DNA of 64,000 bases from Unio delphinus (Eukaryota; Mollusca; Bivalvia; Unionida; Unionidae): the NCBI GenBank assembly GCA_029339505.1, contig JAQISU010000057.1, forward strand, positions 7,647,501 through 7,711,500. Direction: 5' to 3'. Position numbers and translations under genes: made by a program. The notes below the pieces were generated by a model. That model made no database searches and was not told where the DNA came from. It saw only the letters and a program-made list of their open reading frames with translations. This document shows, one piece after another, positions 35,690-48,519 of the stretch (within the stretch, counting starts at the first letter, position 1; each line of letters starts with the position of its first letter).

Positions 35690-37205
35690 AAATGGCTTAA
35701 AATTATAGATGTACTCGTATTGAAAAATGTCTTGTTTCAGATATTTATAGTCATGTGCTGGGGGTGGCTCACTATTCTTTCGTTGTAAGTGCTCTGGTCA
35801 TTCATCTTTTCAGCTGTAATTGTCTTCAACCTATGGCAGAAAGAGAACACTAACATAATGTATCCCGTTGTTTTGACTGAAAAAGCAATGTCATTTCGTT
35901 GATCATAATTGAGAACATCGATGTTTTACGAGAGTGTCTTTCTGGTACTTACATACTTCCAATTATCAGCAATGTGTCATGCAAAAATTTAAATTAATTT
36001 TAATGTTTTAATTTTACAACAGAACATTCTTTGGGCATTTTATCTGGCTTCTAACTAATTATTTACAATTCTGCATTCAACCGTATTTTCGTATTTGTTT
36101 ATTTGTGATATTTCAATCTGTGATGATATTAATGTTTTTGAAAAATACTTTATTCCAAGATATTGATCCTTTTCGTCTTTGTATTCATAACAGCCGCCAC
36201 TAAAATTATGAATTGACACGTTATCATGTATGGGATGTCCTATAGTAGTTATTCTAACTTGTTTGATGTAAGATTGTTAAACTATGCCCTATACATTTAC
36301 GGATGTGTCACAGTCTTTAGATATTATCCTAATGTCCTCTCTCTCTCTTCAGCACATCTATTCCGCGAACAAGTATATCCACCTAAATTGCAGCTTGAGT
36401 GTTTAACAAACGTCATCACTGGAGCCTTTTACGCAGCATAACGAATTGTTTGTTATTGTTAGCCTTTAAATCTATACAGGCCTTGCTGTTCTTAATCAAT
36501 TCATGCACATCTAAGTACGATAAATATCTCTGTGCGATATATATCTCATCGATCACTTTCATTTATTTAACAAGAAATATTGGAATATAGTTTTAACTGT
36601 TTTGCATATATGTGTTGGAATTATAACGTTTTGGAAGAACGAGTATAGTCTTTCTTGTCTGCCGATCCAGGTTTACAGGTTTCTATGGCGTTTCGGGTGC
36701 AACTGACTGGTTCAATAAACATGATTTGATTCATTTTTTAAATATATATTGTTCTGTATGGGTTTTGTTTGCCATCGGTTCCTTACGTAAAATTGTCTTG
36801 GAATCACTCCATTACACGGTAAAATTTAACATTAACTGGCAAATCTAAGCCCATGAAGTAATTCAAATTTCAGGAATACAGAAATCGTCCGCAATGATGC
36901 TTTGAAGTGCATAACAGTTTCACATGTGATCAGTTTATATTAATCTGCACTTCCATAATTGACGAAAAAACACTGACTGAAAGGATATGTGACTTATCAA
37001 TGATGCTTATGTCCTCAAAATCTTCCATGGTATCGTTGTATTTTCAATCGTATGTGCTTCACTCAAAATGTATATCTTTTGAAATCTCTTATTAAACATA
37101 TATGATCATTGTAATATTATATTAATCAAGGAAGATACAACTAATATAGTTTGCTGATTTTTATATTTCTGATTCGTTTTCTTTAAAATTGTTATTATTA
37201 TATTT
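35690..37205. repeat. Block V, copy 2 (non-coding)
   Basis: This matches 10910-12840 in the same orientation. The end at about 37205 is a breakpoint: copy 1 continues into the nAChR 5' pseudogene region, and this copy continues into an integrase scrap. Confidence 0.7.
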
Positions 37206-37209
37206 TTTT

Positions 37210-37550
37210 GGGAAAATCTTGGTTCAGAAATTGTTGGTTCGCGATCGAATGAGATGATGACCACTTTGTTTCAACATCAGTTTGTGGGCTCGCACTAATT
37301 CATTTCTCAATTTGGAAGTCAATGGCACGACCCAGGACAATTTAGAAAATATCTCAATGGCACAAAACAAATATTTGAAACCTTGTTTGTTCGTGGCCAG
37401 TGAAAGACATCGGCTAAATCGGCTTGCAATTGATGATCGATGCCCACCACTCTAGTGCGACGTCTGGAAAGTGTACGTGGCATGTTCTGGTAGCCATCGT
37501 AGCACTTGTTGTAAATGGAGACATTTCAGTCGGGTTTTGTCAGCAATATA
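37210..37550 (-). pseudogene. Polinton-type integrase fragment (copy 2)
   Basis: On the minus strand the sequence gives LQQVLRWLPEHATYTF, PRRRTRVVGIDHQLQADLAD and, in decayed form, the residues beyond the first catalytic Asp of an rve-type integrase core. This layout (basic PRR stretch, then GIDxQxQADL) is that of Polinton/Maverick and F54H12.3-like transposon integrases, which join element DNA to the host chromosome. The first catalytic Asp region is visible; the other two are not. It overlaps in content with the integrase at 50215-50870 and is about 340 bp long, broken by stops after 37400. Confidence 0.65.
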
Positions 37551-37869
37551 TATAATTGTCCATTATTCCAACACACACTTGTCTTAACAGAACCTCCTTG
37601 GAGACCTTTAGCGGGATATAATTCTTTACTATGTTATGTAGATGGCGTAGATCTCTCGAAACTCTTATTGTCCCTTCTTTGTTCTTAACTTAGAATTAGG
37701 TCATAATTTAGTGTCAGGTGCGTAATGTGGTGACACAAAAACCCTCTCGTCTATTATTCTTGCAATGCAAAACTTTGTATTATTATATCCCTTATTGTAA
37801 TTGTTGTGATTTTAATGGGTACTGAACAAGTTTTTGAAGGTTATATATATACCTAGATTTGAAAGGGAG
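37551..37869. repeat. Block U, first part, copy 2 (direct)
   Basis: This matches 19916-20180 in the same orientation (AATTGTCCATTATTCCAACAC, ATCTCTCGAAACTCTTATT). Confidence 0.7.
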
Positions 37870-38517
37870 GCCATTGCAAAGTTTGCTGTTAATGATAATA
37901 TATAATGAATCAATAACGCAAGGAGTCTTCTTCATAGTGCACGATTTCTGACTTAGAATCACCTGTTTTCCTTATACATGCCAGATGCTATTACCTTAAT
38001 TGGACTATTATCAAATGAATGGTGGCGTGAGAGAGAAGCGCATTTCACCCTCACCCACCTTCCAACCTTGGTCGCAGACTAAGGGGAACGTCGTTAGGAA
38101 CTTAATTTTGCATTTGAAAATTTCTTACTTTATTCCCTCAAATTAGTGTCATGTTAGAAAATTTTCACAAAGCTTAGTTTGAGATCAGCAACGGGGAAGT
38201 AGGATGGAGTCTGTCAAATGCCCTAGAAGGTGTCCACTCTGGAAAAGTGGAGACACCAATAAAGAAAATTGCAGAGAGGCACATCTAACATTCGCGCCAC
38301 TCGCCATTATGGTCAAATAATTATGCAAACTATTCAGCAAGAAACATATCTTGGCTTAAAAAATAGTGAACATACTTATTTTGTTATAATGTATTCAAAC
38401 AATGAACCGTTTTTCTGTCAGATGTAATAGAGGCAAAATGAGATCATTTCACAAGATTACATGACATAAATGCCTTGAATACAGGTATATAAAACTATTT
38501 TTACCACTTGGTTTGCA

Positions 38518-38587
<70 letters not shown>

Positions 38588-38592
38588 AAATA

Positions 38593-38647
<55 letters not shown>

Positions 38648-39189
38648 AAATCTTTTCGCATTATCTTGTATTTTGGTGAATGTCGCGACATAAATAATTC
38701 TTTCTAACATAATCATGTTTTTTATATCGTGATCATTTTCAAAAGAATTCCACCTTTTCAATACATTACGAGAGCAGAGAGAATAACTGCAGGTTGGTTT
38801 AACGAATTATCTTATGGAGACCAAAATTTGAATTGTCTCTGTCAATAGCAAATGATATTGAAAGAAATTTAGCAATGCCAAAAACATGTAGTTTGAAGTA
38901 ATTAAAGTTTATGGCGAACACTATAAGCCAATTTTCTTCATCCAGCATGAAATGCATCTGAACAATGACCAATACATGTTGTATTGTATTGAAGTGTGGA
39001 GACATAAATAATAACCACGATAAAACAAGCGAAATTTAAGACAAATATCTGTTATAACTAATAGCTTTTAATAACTCGATGAAATTTCTTTGAACTAAAT
39101 AAAGATGATGCAAATTCATATATGATATTTAAAAATGGCCTAAATACTGGAGCACTTACACGGTTGCTAATTTGGAGCCATATATTCCC
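37870..39189. repeat. Block U, second part, copy 2 (inverted)
   Basis: This matches 22240 down to 20956 on the opposite strand. It contains a compound microsatellite, (TA)n at 38519-38579 and (TG)n at 38595-38644, inserted relative to the first copy. No exon seen. Confidence 0.7.
38519..38644. repeat. (TA)n-(TG)n compound microsatellite
   Basis: About 30 TA units, a short TGTGTGTAAATATC bridge, then about 25 TG units. Long Y-I, H-T and C-V dipeptide frames across it are artefacts. Confidence 0.95.
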
Positions 39190-40170
39190 TATGTCTATTG
39201 TATGTTAGAAGGATTGATGAAAAACATCCCATATTTCAAACTGACGTTAGCTGGAGTGATGAAAGACATTCCATATTTCAAACTGACGTTAGCTAGATTG
39301 ATGAAAGACATCCCATATTTCTATTTGATGCTGGCTAGATTCATGCAAAAAATCCCATATTTCGATTTAGATTCATGCACGACAGCCTATATTTCAATTT
39401 GATGTGAGCTAGGTTGATGAAAGACATCCCATATTTCAATTTAGATTTTTGAGACATCCCATATTTCAATTTAATGTTATCTAGAGTTATAAAAAACATC
39501 CCTTATTTTAATTTGATGTTAGCTAGATTGATAAAAGGCATTCCATATTTCAAACTGACGTTAGCTAGATTGATGAAAGGCATTCCATATTTCAAAATGA
39601 CGTTAGCTAGATTGATGAAAGGCATTCCATATTTCAAACTGACGTTAGCTAGATTGATAAAAGTCATTCCATATTTCAAACTGACGTTACCTAGATTGAT
39701 GAAAGACATTCTATATTTCAAACTGATGTTACCTAGATTGATGAAAGACATCCTATATTTCAATTCGATGCGAGCTAGATTGATGTACAACATCCCATAT
39801 TTCAATTCATATTGATGCAAGACATTCCATATTTTAATTTGATGGGAACTAGATTGATGAAAAACAACAAATATTTCAATTTAGATTGATGCAAGAAATC
39901 CCATATTTAAATTCGATGTGAGCTAGATTGGTGAAAGACATAACATATTTCAAAATGATGATATCTAGATTGATAAAGGACATTTTTTGATTATTTAGAC
40001 TGAGAGACCTGTATTTCAAACGGATGTTATCGAGATTGATAAAAGACATCCCATATTTAAAACTGATGTTATCTAGGTTGATAAAAGACATCCTATACTT
40101 CAAACGGATGTTATCTAGATTGATATAAGACATCCCATATTTCAAACTGATGTTATCTAGGTTTAATATA
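39190..40170. repeat. Minisatellite, 42-bp unit (inverted relative to 20.5 kb)
   Basis: About 20 or more units of the form CCATATTTCAAACTGACGTT, then AGCTAGATTGATGAAAGACATT, with a 42-base period (39543, 39585). The distal half (after about 39790) is diverged, with indels. It is the reverse complement of the 20404-20955 array and roughly twice as long. Confidence 0.9.
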
Positions 40171-40344
40171 TATAAACCACAGGTGGAGTGGTCGAATTGC
40201 TTCTCTTTTCGGTATTTTGTGGACCGGCTGACTGCGCTGACATTTATGTTGAAATAACAACTCCCACCACAACCGTGGTTACATAATGAATTCTGATTGA
40301 AATTCTGAGCTTTCCGTGGTATTGAGTATTGTCACGGTAGACAA

Positions 40345-40406
<62 letters not shown>

Positions 40407-40621
40407 TATTTAGACCTGTATAGTGTCAAATACCGATGTATGGCAATGTAAAGTAGTTTATAGAATGAAAGATGTTATTATTTATCTATTGATGGACAGA
40501 TAATGCACCCGAAACCTAAATTAAGTACTCAAGCGTTCATACGATCTGCCACATATCATTGACTGTAGCATTATAAGATGTTATAGAAATGTATTTGAAT
40601 AATGAAACAGTAACATCTTAC
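40171..40621. other. Non-coding stretch with (GA)n at 40347-40402
   Basis: Contains about 28 GA units and no recognised exon. Confidence 0.6.
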
Positions 40622-40910
40622 TTATATAATAAGGACTTTATATAGAGCGTATTTACTCTAAGCGCTTTACAAAATATATAATTATAAGACAAGACCACAA
40701 GAGACAAAAACAAACATTACTAAATTAGAAAACATACCAAATGCTGAAAATATTTAAGGTAGGAAATAGTATTAGTCCTTTAAGAGATTTAAGAGCATTC
40801 TTGAAAAGGATCACTTTGTATTTGTGTCAAAACTTCAATGGGCAATTATTTCCACGTTGCTGGGTATTGGTATGCAAAAGTACGAAGTCCATATGACTGA
40901 TTTCATATTT
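40622..40910 (-). mobile_element. CR1/L2-type LINE 3'-end fragment
   Basis: On the minus strand this is a worn copy of the 3' end of the LINE at 6340-7434. Shared pieces, read on the plus strand, are GGACTTTATATAGAGCG, AAGCGCTTTACA, AACTTCAATGGGCAAT and CCATATGACT. It covers the last ~280 bases and is more diverged than the 6.3-kb copy, so it is probably an older insertion. Confidence 0.7.
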
Positions 40911-40969
40911 GAAATAATGAGTATAAACAATTATGTGTATGACATCACATTTTATTATTTTTCAAAATA

Positions 40970-41137
40970 TGAACCAATCCATGACCCATTTAGGACATTT
41001 GACTCGGTTGAATGCTTTCTGCGTGAAAATAATACAATGATTAAAGATAATCATTACCAATTAAACGATGGATAAAGTTTTGCACTTAGTACGACGTAAT
41101 GGAGTGGTTTAGATTTGTGATAGGTTACAAAGGGAGG
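40970..41137. repeat. Block X, copy 3 (left part)
   Basis: This matches 22430-22525 and 2540-2670. It ends in ACAAAGGGAGG, which is repeated at 44395-44405 where block X resumes (to about 45010). Confidence 0.75.
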
Positions 41138-44100
41138 TAGGGCAGTGGCAGATGCTCTATCTGTTCGGGAAATGGACGAACACGCCCATACACGAGTTTC
41201 CTGCTTCCTTGCAGGTTGGCTTTGGTTAGCCAAAGGATAAGGGAATAAACCCTAAAAGAAAATCAGGAGTGGAGACCCTAAGGCAGTTGAACGATGTACT
41301 ACATCCCCTTCTGGCAACTCCTTGGTCTGGAGAGGGATGGACACACTGATAATGCTGGACAAATCTGAAGATATCATACCGGATCGGTCGTTACCCGGGT
41401 CAACAAGGACAGCACCTGCCGTTTTCCACCAGGACGGAGGTGACAAGTTGTCTACTGGTACTTTGCATAAAATCAGAGCGAGAGACAACGTGGCCATCGC
41501 CACCTGGAACATTAGAACTCTGGCGCAAACTGGAAGACTCCAAGAGTTGACACATGAGATGGAACACTACTCATGGCACATACTGTGACTCTGTGGAGTA
41601 AGATGCAAAGCCCTAGGAGAACACCAAACTGAAGATGGGCATATATTATACTATAGTGGAGAGTTGGACAAGTCCATAAATGGAGTAGACTTCCTTGTAA
41701 GCAAAGCCATCAAGGGATCTGTTCTTGAATGTCGCCCCATATGTAGCAGAATCATCTCCATTCGTCTGAAAGCATCCCCCTTTAACATCACAATTATCCA
41801 AGTCTATGCTCCAACTACTGATCATGATGATGAAGAAATAGAGTTCTACAACAAACTTCAAGGTATAATAAACATGGTAAGTAAAAAAGACATCCTTATT
41901 ATCCAAGGATACTGGAATGCCAAAGTTGGCAAAGATGCTCTAAAAGACTGGGATGATCATTGTGGTCCTTCTTGCAACCAGCTAACCAATGAAATAGGGA
42001 GATGTCTGCTCGAGTTCGCATGCTACAACAATTTATTACTAGCCAACACCCTGGGTCAACATAAAGCTTCCCGATGCTGGACATGGCATGCACCAAATAG
42101 AACGCATCATAACAAGATCTACTACATACTAGTTCAAAACCAGTCCTGAACTGGCATCAATAGAGAAAAAAAAAACAAGAACGTTTCCAGTTGCTGATAT
42201 TGGGAGTGATCCCGACCTCGTCATTATGAACTTCCGAGTGAGGTTGAAGACAATTAACAAGCCAAAGAAAATCAGGCTCAAATTCAACCTTGAACAACTG
42301 TAGGACCCTAACATCTGCAAGTCATTCCAAGCCACAATTGGAGGAAAATTTGCTCCACTCCTTGTAATGCATGTTGATGTTAAAGTGATGACAGATACTT
42401 TCAACACAGTCATGACAACAGTTGCCAAGGACATCATTGGCCTGCATCACCCAAAGAAAAAACCCTGGGTTGCAGAAGAGATTCTGAATCTGTGTGATGC
42501 CCGAAGAGACCTAAAAAACACCAAACACAAAACAGGGGCAGTGGAATATCAAGAAGAAAACAAGAATGTCTGAACAAAAATTGAAGAAAGCAAAAGAAGA
42601 TTTGATTGGACATCAGTGCACAGAAATAGAGAACAGTCTGATAAAGAATAACAGCAAAAAGGCATTCCAAATTGTGAAAGACCTCACCAGAAAGAAGCAA
42701 CCAAGAGTCAGTATCATTCAAGATGAAAATGGAAAATGCCTCACAGAAGCAAGTGACATTGCAGATAGATAGACTGAGTATTGTAAAGAACTCCACAACC
42801 ATCCGTCCGCAGGAGACCCAGAGGTTCTTGAAGTTCCAAAGTGCACAAATAATGATGATTTCCCCATCCTCAAAGAAGAGGTGGAGTAAGCAATAAGAGT
42901 ACTGAATAATGGAAAAGCAGCTGGAGCAGACAACATCCCAGCGGAACTTATCAAGAATGGTGGGGAATCAGTGATAGAACTACTAACAAAAATCTGCAAC
43001 AAGATCTGGCAGACAGACGAATGGCCAACACAGTGGACCCAGTCACTAATTATAACACTCCCAAATAAAGGCAATCTCCAGCTGTGCCAAAATTACAGAA
43101 CTATCAGTTTGATCAGCCATGCTAGTAGGTGATGCTGAAGATCATCTTGAACATACTGAACCCACAAGCAGAAAAAAAAATCGCTGAAGAACAGGCAGGG
43201 TTCCGTAGTGGAAGAAGCACAACAGAATAAATTTTCAATCTTATGATTCTGTGTGAAAAGTACTCACAACATCAGCAAAACATCTATCATGTGTTCATAG
43301 ATTTCAAAAAGGTTTTTGATAGAGTGTGGCATGAGGCATTGTGGGCCACAATGAAGAAGTACAACATGGGTCAAAAGTTGACCAATACCATGAAGCAGCT
43401 GTAGGCCAAGGCTACCAGTGCAGTAATTGCCTAAGGTTATGTGGGGGACTGTTTCAAGACTACAGTTGGAGTACGGCAAGGCTGTCTCCTGTCATCCACA
43501 CTTTTCAACATCTACTTAGAGCTCATCAAGAGCGAAGCCCTGGAAAACTACTGTGGGACAGTCAGCATTGGAGGGCGTAACATCACCAACCTCCGCTTTG
43601 CAGACGACATTGATGGGCTGGCAGGCAGTGAAGATGAGCTTGCTACCTTAGTGAAGAACCTGGATAAAACATCTTCCAGATTTGACAAGGAGATACGTGC
43701 CGAGAAGACAAAGCTGATGACAAACAGTGGTAAACAAATCTCAACCAACATTAAAGTCAGATGACAGGAACTGGAAACAGTGGGCCAATTCAAATATCTT
43801 GGTTCCATAATCACGAAAGATGGATCAAGAGCAGAAATTTTGTCACGAGCAGCACAAACAACGGCAGCTATGTCAAAACTTAGAGCCATCTGGAGAGACA
43901 AGAACATCTGTCTGAAAACTAAAATCAAACTATTGAGAGCACTAGTCATCTTAATCTTTCTGTATTCATGTGAGGCCTGGACCCTGACAGCAGAATTACA
44001 ACAAAGAATTCAGGCACTTGAAATGAGATGCTACAGAACCATCCTTAAAGAAGTGCACATGTGCGCAACACCATCATGCACAAAGTAGGCCATTATGAAA

Positions 44101-44394
44101 ACCTCCTCACCATTGTGAAAAAGAGAAAGCTGAAATGGTATGGCCATGTCACTAGAGCCAAGAGTCGATCCACAACAGTACTGCAGGGTAGTGTCCTAAG
44201 TGGTTAAAGGAGAGGTAGACAGAGAAAAAAGTGGAGTGACAACATCACAGAATGGACCAGGAAAAGGTTTGCACATACACAGGAATTGGCCATGATTGAA
44301 TCAAGTGGAGGGAACTGGTCAGATGTTCGGCAGCACAGTGCCTCAACGACCACACTATGTCAAGAATCTGATGATGATGATGATGATGATGATG
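41138..44394 (+). mobile_element. Full-length RTE-type LINE
   Basis: The element is 3257 bp, flanked by a perfect 11-bp target duplication ACAAAGGGAGG (41127-41137 and 44395-44405), and ends in (GATGAT)n, as usual for RTE elements. Its endonuclease begins VAIATWNIRTLAQTGRLQEL, continues with ITIIQVYAPTTDHDDEE and has QGYWNAKVG where active elements have GDWNAKVG. The reverse transcriptase shows [12 protein letters not shown] (near 42915), FKKVFDRVW, GVRQGCLLSSTLFNIYL and LRFADDIDGLAGSEDEL, with the catalytic FADD intact. The C-terminal part includes CEAWTLTAELQQRIQALEMR. Stops at about 41587, 42145, 42769, 42887 and 43402, plus frameshifts, make it inactive. Blocks X at 2.6 and 22.5 kb are empty sites. 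Confidence 0.93.
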
Positions 44395-45010
44395 ACAAAG
44401 GGAGGCCACATCAAAGCTGGCTGTGAATTCTTCTAAATCAGTAGGCAGTAATCGGTAAATCATGGAACCCTTTATGAGGCGTCGTAGCGGACAAAAACTG
44501 GTCCAATCAGAACTTTGCCGTTGAAATTTCGATCTCGTATGTCGAGAAATCCAATTAACACGTGTTGAATCAAAAATCGTTGTCCTTAAAGTTCCATTTT
44601 GTAGTCCGAGATTTTAGATTGTATCTGTTGAATCAAACAGTAGTGATTGAAAGTTATAATTTCCATGTTGAGATTTCAAATTGTGGTGTTTGAAATACAC
44701 AGCAGTAGTTGAAAGTTCCATTTCATATATAGAGTTTTTAGATTGTACGTGTTGAATTACATAGCGGTCTAGTCCAATCAGAACGTTTGCCATAGTCCTT
44801 GTCATTGTGCCAAATATCTGATGAAACAAATATATGATTGATCGAAATTCCCTATATCGGCTACACCCTAGTACATTAATTGGACTAGCTTGATCAGAGA
44901 GGGTGCCCGACGTTGGAAACATGAACTCTCCCCCTAAACTGTTGTTTTCAAAAGGTATAACATTTAACCCATTCGAAACCATTTGTAACAGTGGCAAACG
45001 GAGATTCAGT
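44395..45010. repeat. Block X, copy 3 (right part)
   Basis: This continues block X after the RTE insertion (CCACATCAAAGCTGG to GTAACAGTGGCAAACGGAG). It holds an extra ~300 bp at 44475-44790 not seen in the other copies, with internally repeating phrases (GTTGAATCAAA, TTGAAAGTT, GATTGTA). Confidence 0.65.
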
Positions 45011-45214
45011 TACATATAAACATGGATAGAATATCGGCAGGTACGTTTAACAATAATCATATTATCAAAACTTGAACTTATGCCGTTAATAGGTAATGCT
45101 ATTGAAACAAATTTAGCAATCCAATTTGAACTAATGAATATACATGTATATGTATTTCAAAAGAATATAAAAATAAAATATTTTCGTCATTAACAAAGGA
45201 GAACCAAGCCTCCA

Positions 45215-45350
<136 letters not shown>

Positions 45351-45536
45351 AAAGTGCACAAATAATGATGATTTCCACATCCTGAAAGAAGAGGTGGAGT
45401 AAGCAATAAGAGCACTGAATAATGGAAAGGCAGCTGGAGCAGACAACATCCCAGCGGAACTTATCAAGAATGGTGGGAATCAGTGATAGATCTACTAACA
45501 AAATTCTGCAACAAGATCTGGCAGACAGGCTAATGG

Positions 45537-45538
<2 letters not shown>
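45351..45538 (+). mobile_element. RTE internal fragment captured inside a TA tract
   Basis: This is about 95% identical by eye to 42838-43026 of the nearby RTE, with the same in-frame TAA (GTGGAGTAAGCAATAAGAG) and only small differences and single-base deletions. Both ends abut TA tracts. It covers the start of the reverse transcriptase and has neither RTE end, so it did not arrive by ordinary retrotransposition. Confidence 0.9.

Positions 45539-45619
<81 letters not shown>
45539..45619. repeat. (TA)n tract, right of RTE patch
   Basis: About 40 TA units, followed directly by block Z sequence corresponding to 23320. Confidence 0.95.
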
Positions 45620-45620
<1 letters not shown>

Positions 45621-46901
45621 CTTGTTTCTTTATGGGACGTCGGTGCTAGGAATATATTCCTCAGCTCGATATAATTATCCAATTATAGGAGCCAACGCCA
45701 GGGAGTGAAGTGTTGGTTAGTTTCCATGATGCCATGGTTTTACATTTGATGAATTCAGGTCAGAGTACCTGCTGACGACCGAACAATCACTTCTAGTTTA
45801 TTCCATTGTGTAGTTTACCAGTTTCCAACCTTAAATACTGCACCTAGAGTCACACGATCAATTCACACAATGAAATTTTAAAAGGGTCAGCAAGCACCAT
45901 TTATGTTACCATGGTGGAAATTGGGATTCAGTTTAACAGACAAAATGTGACTTAAAACCATTATTTGTCTGGCGTAAGTTGGCATAGTAAAAATAATTCC
46001 CTGTATCAAGGGGACTTGTACAGTTTTACGGCGTGAAATGCTGACAGCACGGAAAGTTAATGAAGAAAAACCATGTAGATGTGCGGTTAATAAACAATTG
46101 GAAATTTGTAGGATCTTTGATCGTGCATTAATAAGACTGAAATTATTAATAAAATCGACACGTTGGGATTCATAAGTTACAACAGAAGTTGTATAAAAGT
46201 CTTTGAAACATATGACATCTAGCAGAATCTTGCCAGGGGTTGATATTGCTCGGTCAAGTAAACCACTCGGATTGTTACAGGATATAAATGTCTGGTCGCA
46301 GCGGTAGGGATATTTGAATAGTTCTGTGATAGTAGTTGGAATCGAGTTGGCTTGATTATGTTTCGTACAGGCTATTCGTTTGCGACTTTAAAAACTCACG
46401 TGTCATACAAAAATGTAAAGAAATGAAAAATATGATTACACCGATAGAGTGCCTATACGTTTTAATTTTTGCTTCGCGACATTTATTGTTGGAAAGTAGA
46501 TATATTTAATTGTTCGTAAGAAAAAATGATTAATTTGTTATCACTTGTTATTTGGTTGTTTATTTTCAGTCAAGACTGTATATTTTATCTAGGATGTAAA
46601 TCAAGGTGCTGAGATATGATTGGACGTCGGATAATGAAGCAGCATGTTGCGTTTTTATACACGTGGTAGATAGATAGAAATCCCAGATGAACTGAGATTT
46701 GACTAAGGTCAGAGTTCACCCCAGCCTGTTTTTCCTTTATTAAAATGCCATTTGTCTTGTAAAATGTCAAACATCATCATTAATAGCATTTCTATTGCGG
46801 TAAGAGAGGTTTGAGTGAATGTTGTTAGCAAGTACTAATTGTTCTGTATTAAATTCTTGTATAATGAACAAACATTGAATATTATACTTTCTTTTAGATT
46901 C

Positions 46902-46999
<98 letters not shown>

Positions 47000-47957
47000 T
47001 TTTCTGTATAACGCTTCTTCTCTTTGTCACAATATAAATGTCTTTTACACGCGTCACCATGTGTGTATTCGTTTAATGTACTCTATGTGGTCATCTGTGA
47101 GTATACTATATAGAGTTGGTATAACTGGACTGAAGATTAATTTCCGAATATAAACTTCCTGAATTTTATATACTGTTATATGGCTGTGTACATCTTTAAC
47201 TAAACGTTTCAAAATTCCAGTTTTGAGATAACGTTGAACGAACTGGATGCCCAGACCGGTTAAGGCAGAACCCAAGCAGAATTTTTAGACTTACACAGAA
47301 TTATAGGTGATATATATTAAACAATCAATCATCGTAACTAGTCACAGTTTATTTTTTGTGACCGTGCATTACAGGGTTTTCAAAATATATAATACTGAAG
47401 TGAAATATATATTTTTCCAATGACCGTCAATAAACACAGATATCACTATAACTAGGAAATTCAAATTCATTTTTTGACGATTAGGTAATCGAGCGAACAG
47501 TATGGCTGCGTCCCGTTAATCATTTAATTTTGGTTCATTTTGAAAATGGCTTGTCTTTTGGAATAAATATCACTTTCCAAAAATGGTTGTGTTATAAAGG
47601 TTTGACCACTACAATAAACAGCTATGCAAAATATCATCTGTTTGCTTCAAGATCTAGATGATGATGATAATGATGATGATGATGATGATGATGTTGATAA
47701 TAATGATTATATATTTGCATATTTACAGACCTCTTCAAACATTCAAAGCGTCTAAGGTGCGCAAGATTAGCCATAAAATGTAAAGGAAAATAATAAAGGT
47801 AATTGAAGGGACATGAAAAATTCGATTACTTTGTTATAGTATATGCAACTGTTAATGGTAAAAAAATAACCAAAATCGACATCATTCGTGTAAATTTTAT
47901 TAGGTCAGACAAAAAACATATGCAGAATCAACCAAGCTCTACTTCACGATCATAATA

Positions 47958-48037
47958 CCTCCAAGCCGTGAATATTAGGCTGCCCGTTTGAGTATCGCAT
48001 GGGAGTAAGTGATAGCCACTTTACAAGTAGATTGGAA
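47958..48037 (-). pseudogene. nAChR Cys-loop exon fragment (copy 3)
   Basis: On the minus strand a splice-acceptor-like TTCTTTTCTTTCAG is followed by a sequence encoding IFQSTCKV and then AITYS, matching the first codons of the intact exon at 57924 (IFQSTCKVDITYF). A frameshift follows, the FPFD motif is lost, and the second Cys of the loop is not encoded. About 75 coding bases remain. The adjoining intron sequence (to about 48095) also matches the intact copy, up to where the Polinton-type remnant starts. Confidence 0.8.
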
Positions 48038-48189
48038 AATCTGAAAGAAAAGAATTAGATGAGTAAATTAATTAAAACTGTAGAGGTTTGGTATATTAAT
48101 AGGCACACAATAAAAACGTCTTTACCTTTATTTCAATGAACCATAACATAACATATCGATTTTTCCAGACTGTCAAAATGTAATGTGAC

Positions 48190-48515
48190 CAATGTCTAAA
48201 TAACCTTGTCGTCGTATACAGCGTGATACCAATCTTTTCTCATCATTATAATCGAATGTTCGAGAATTCTTTAGATGCCGTACACATCGTCTTCTTTTTC
48301 TGTTAGACTTCGTAACTCGGGTAAGTAAAACATTCCTCTTAACCCTTCCATGTTCATGTCCTCCAATTTATAGACGGCAGGATGACGGCCAAGCACACTG
48401 CCAGTGACACGAAACAATTCAGTGGTCGAATTGTGTAATTAACCTTTTGTCGAAAGCGCATTTGGTTTTGCCAATGTCACCCAATCTCCTGCTGCCAACA
48501 CTCCACATTCTTTTC
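48190..48515 (-). pseudogene. Polinton-type integrase, C-terminal part
   Basis: On the minus strand one frame gives AAGDWVTLAKPNALSTKG, TELFRVTGSVLGRHPAVYKL, EDMNMEGLRGMFYLPELRSL, and then a decayed stretch that matches where Polinton integrases have a chromodomain-like end. This is the SH3-like DNA-binding tail after the catalytic core. A stop interrupts it after STKG and another follows DDVYGI. Confidence 0.7.
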
Positions 48516-48519
48516 GTCC

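Noticed and set aside
36226..36441. 71-codon frame MYGMSYSSYSNL... as a gene
   Set aside because: The paralogous copy at about 11482-11700 contains stops, and the nucleotide similarity is that of the whole duplicated block with no coding bias visible by eye.
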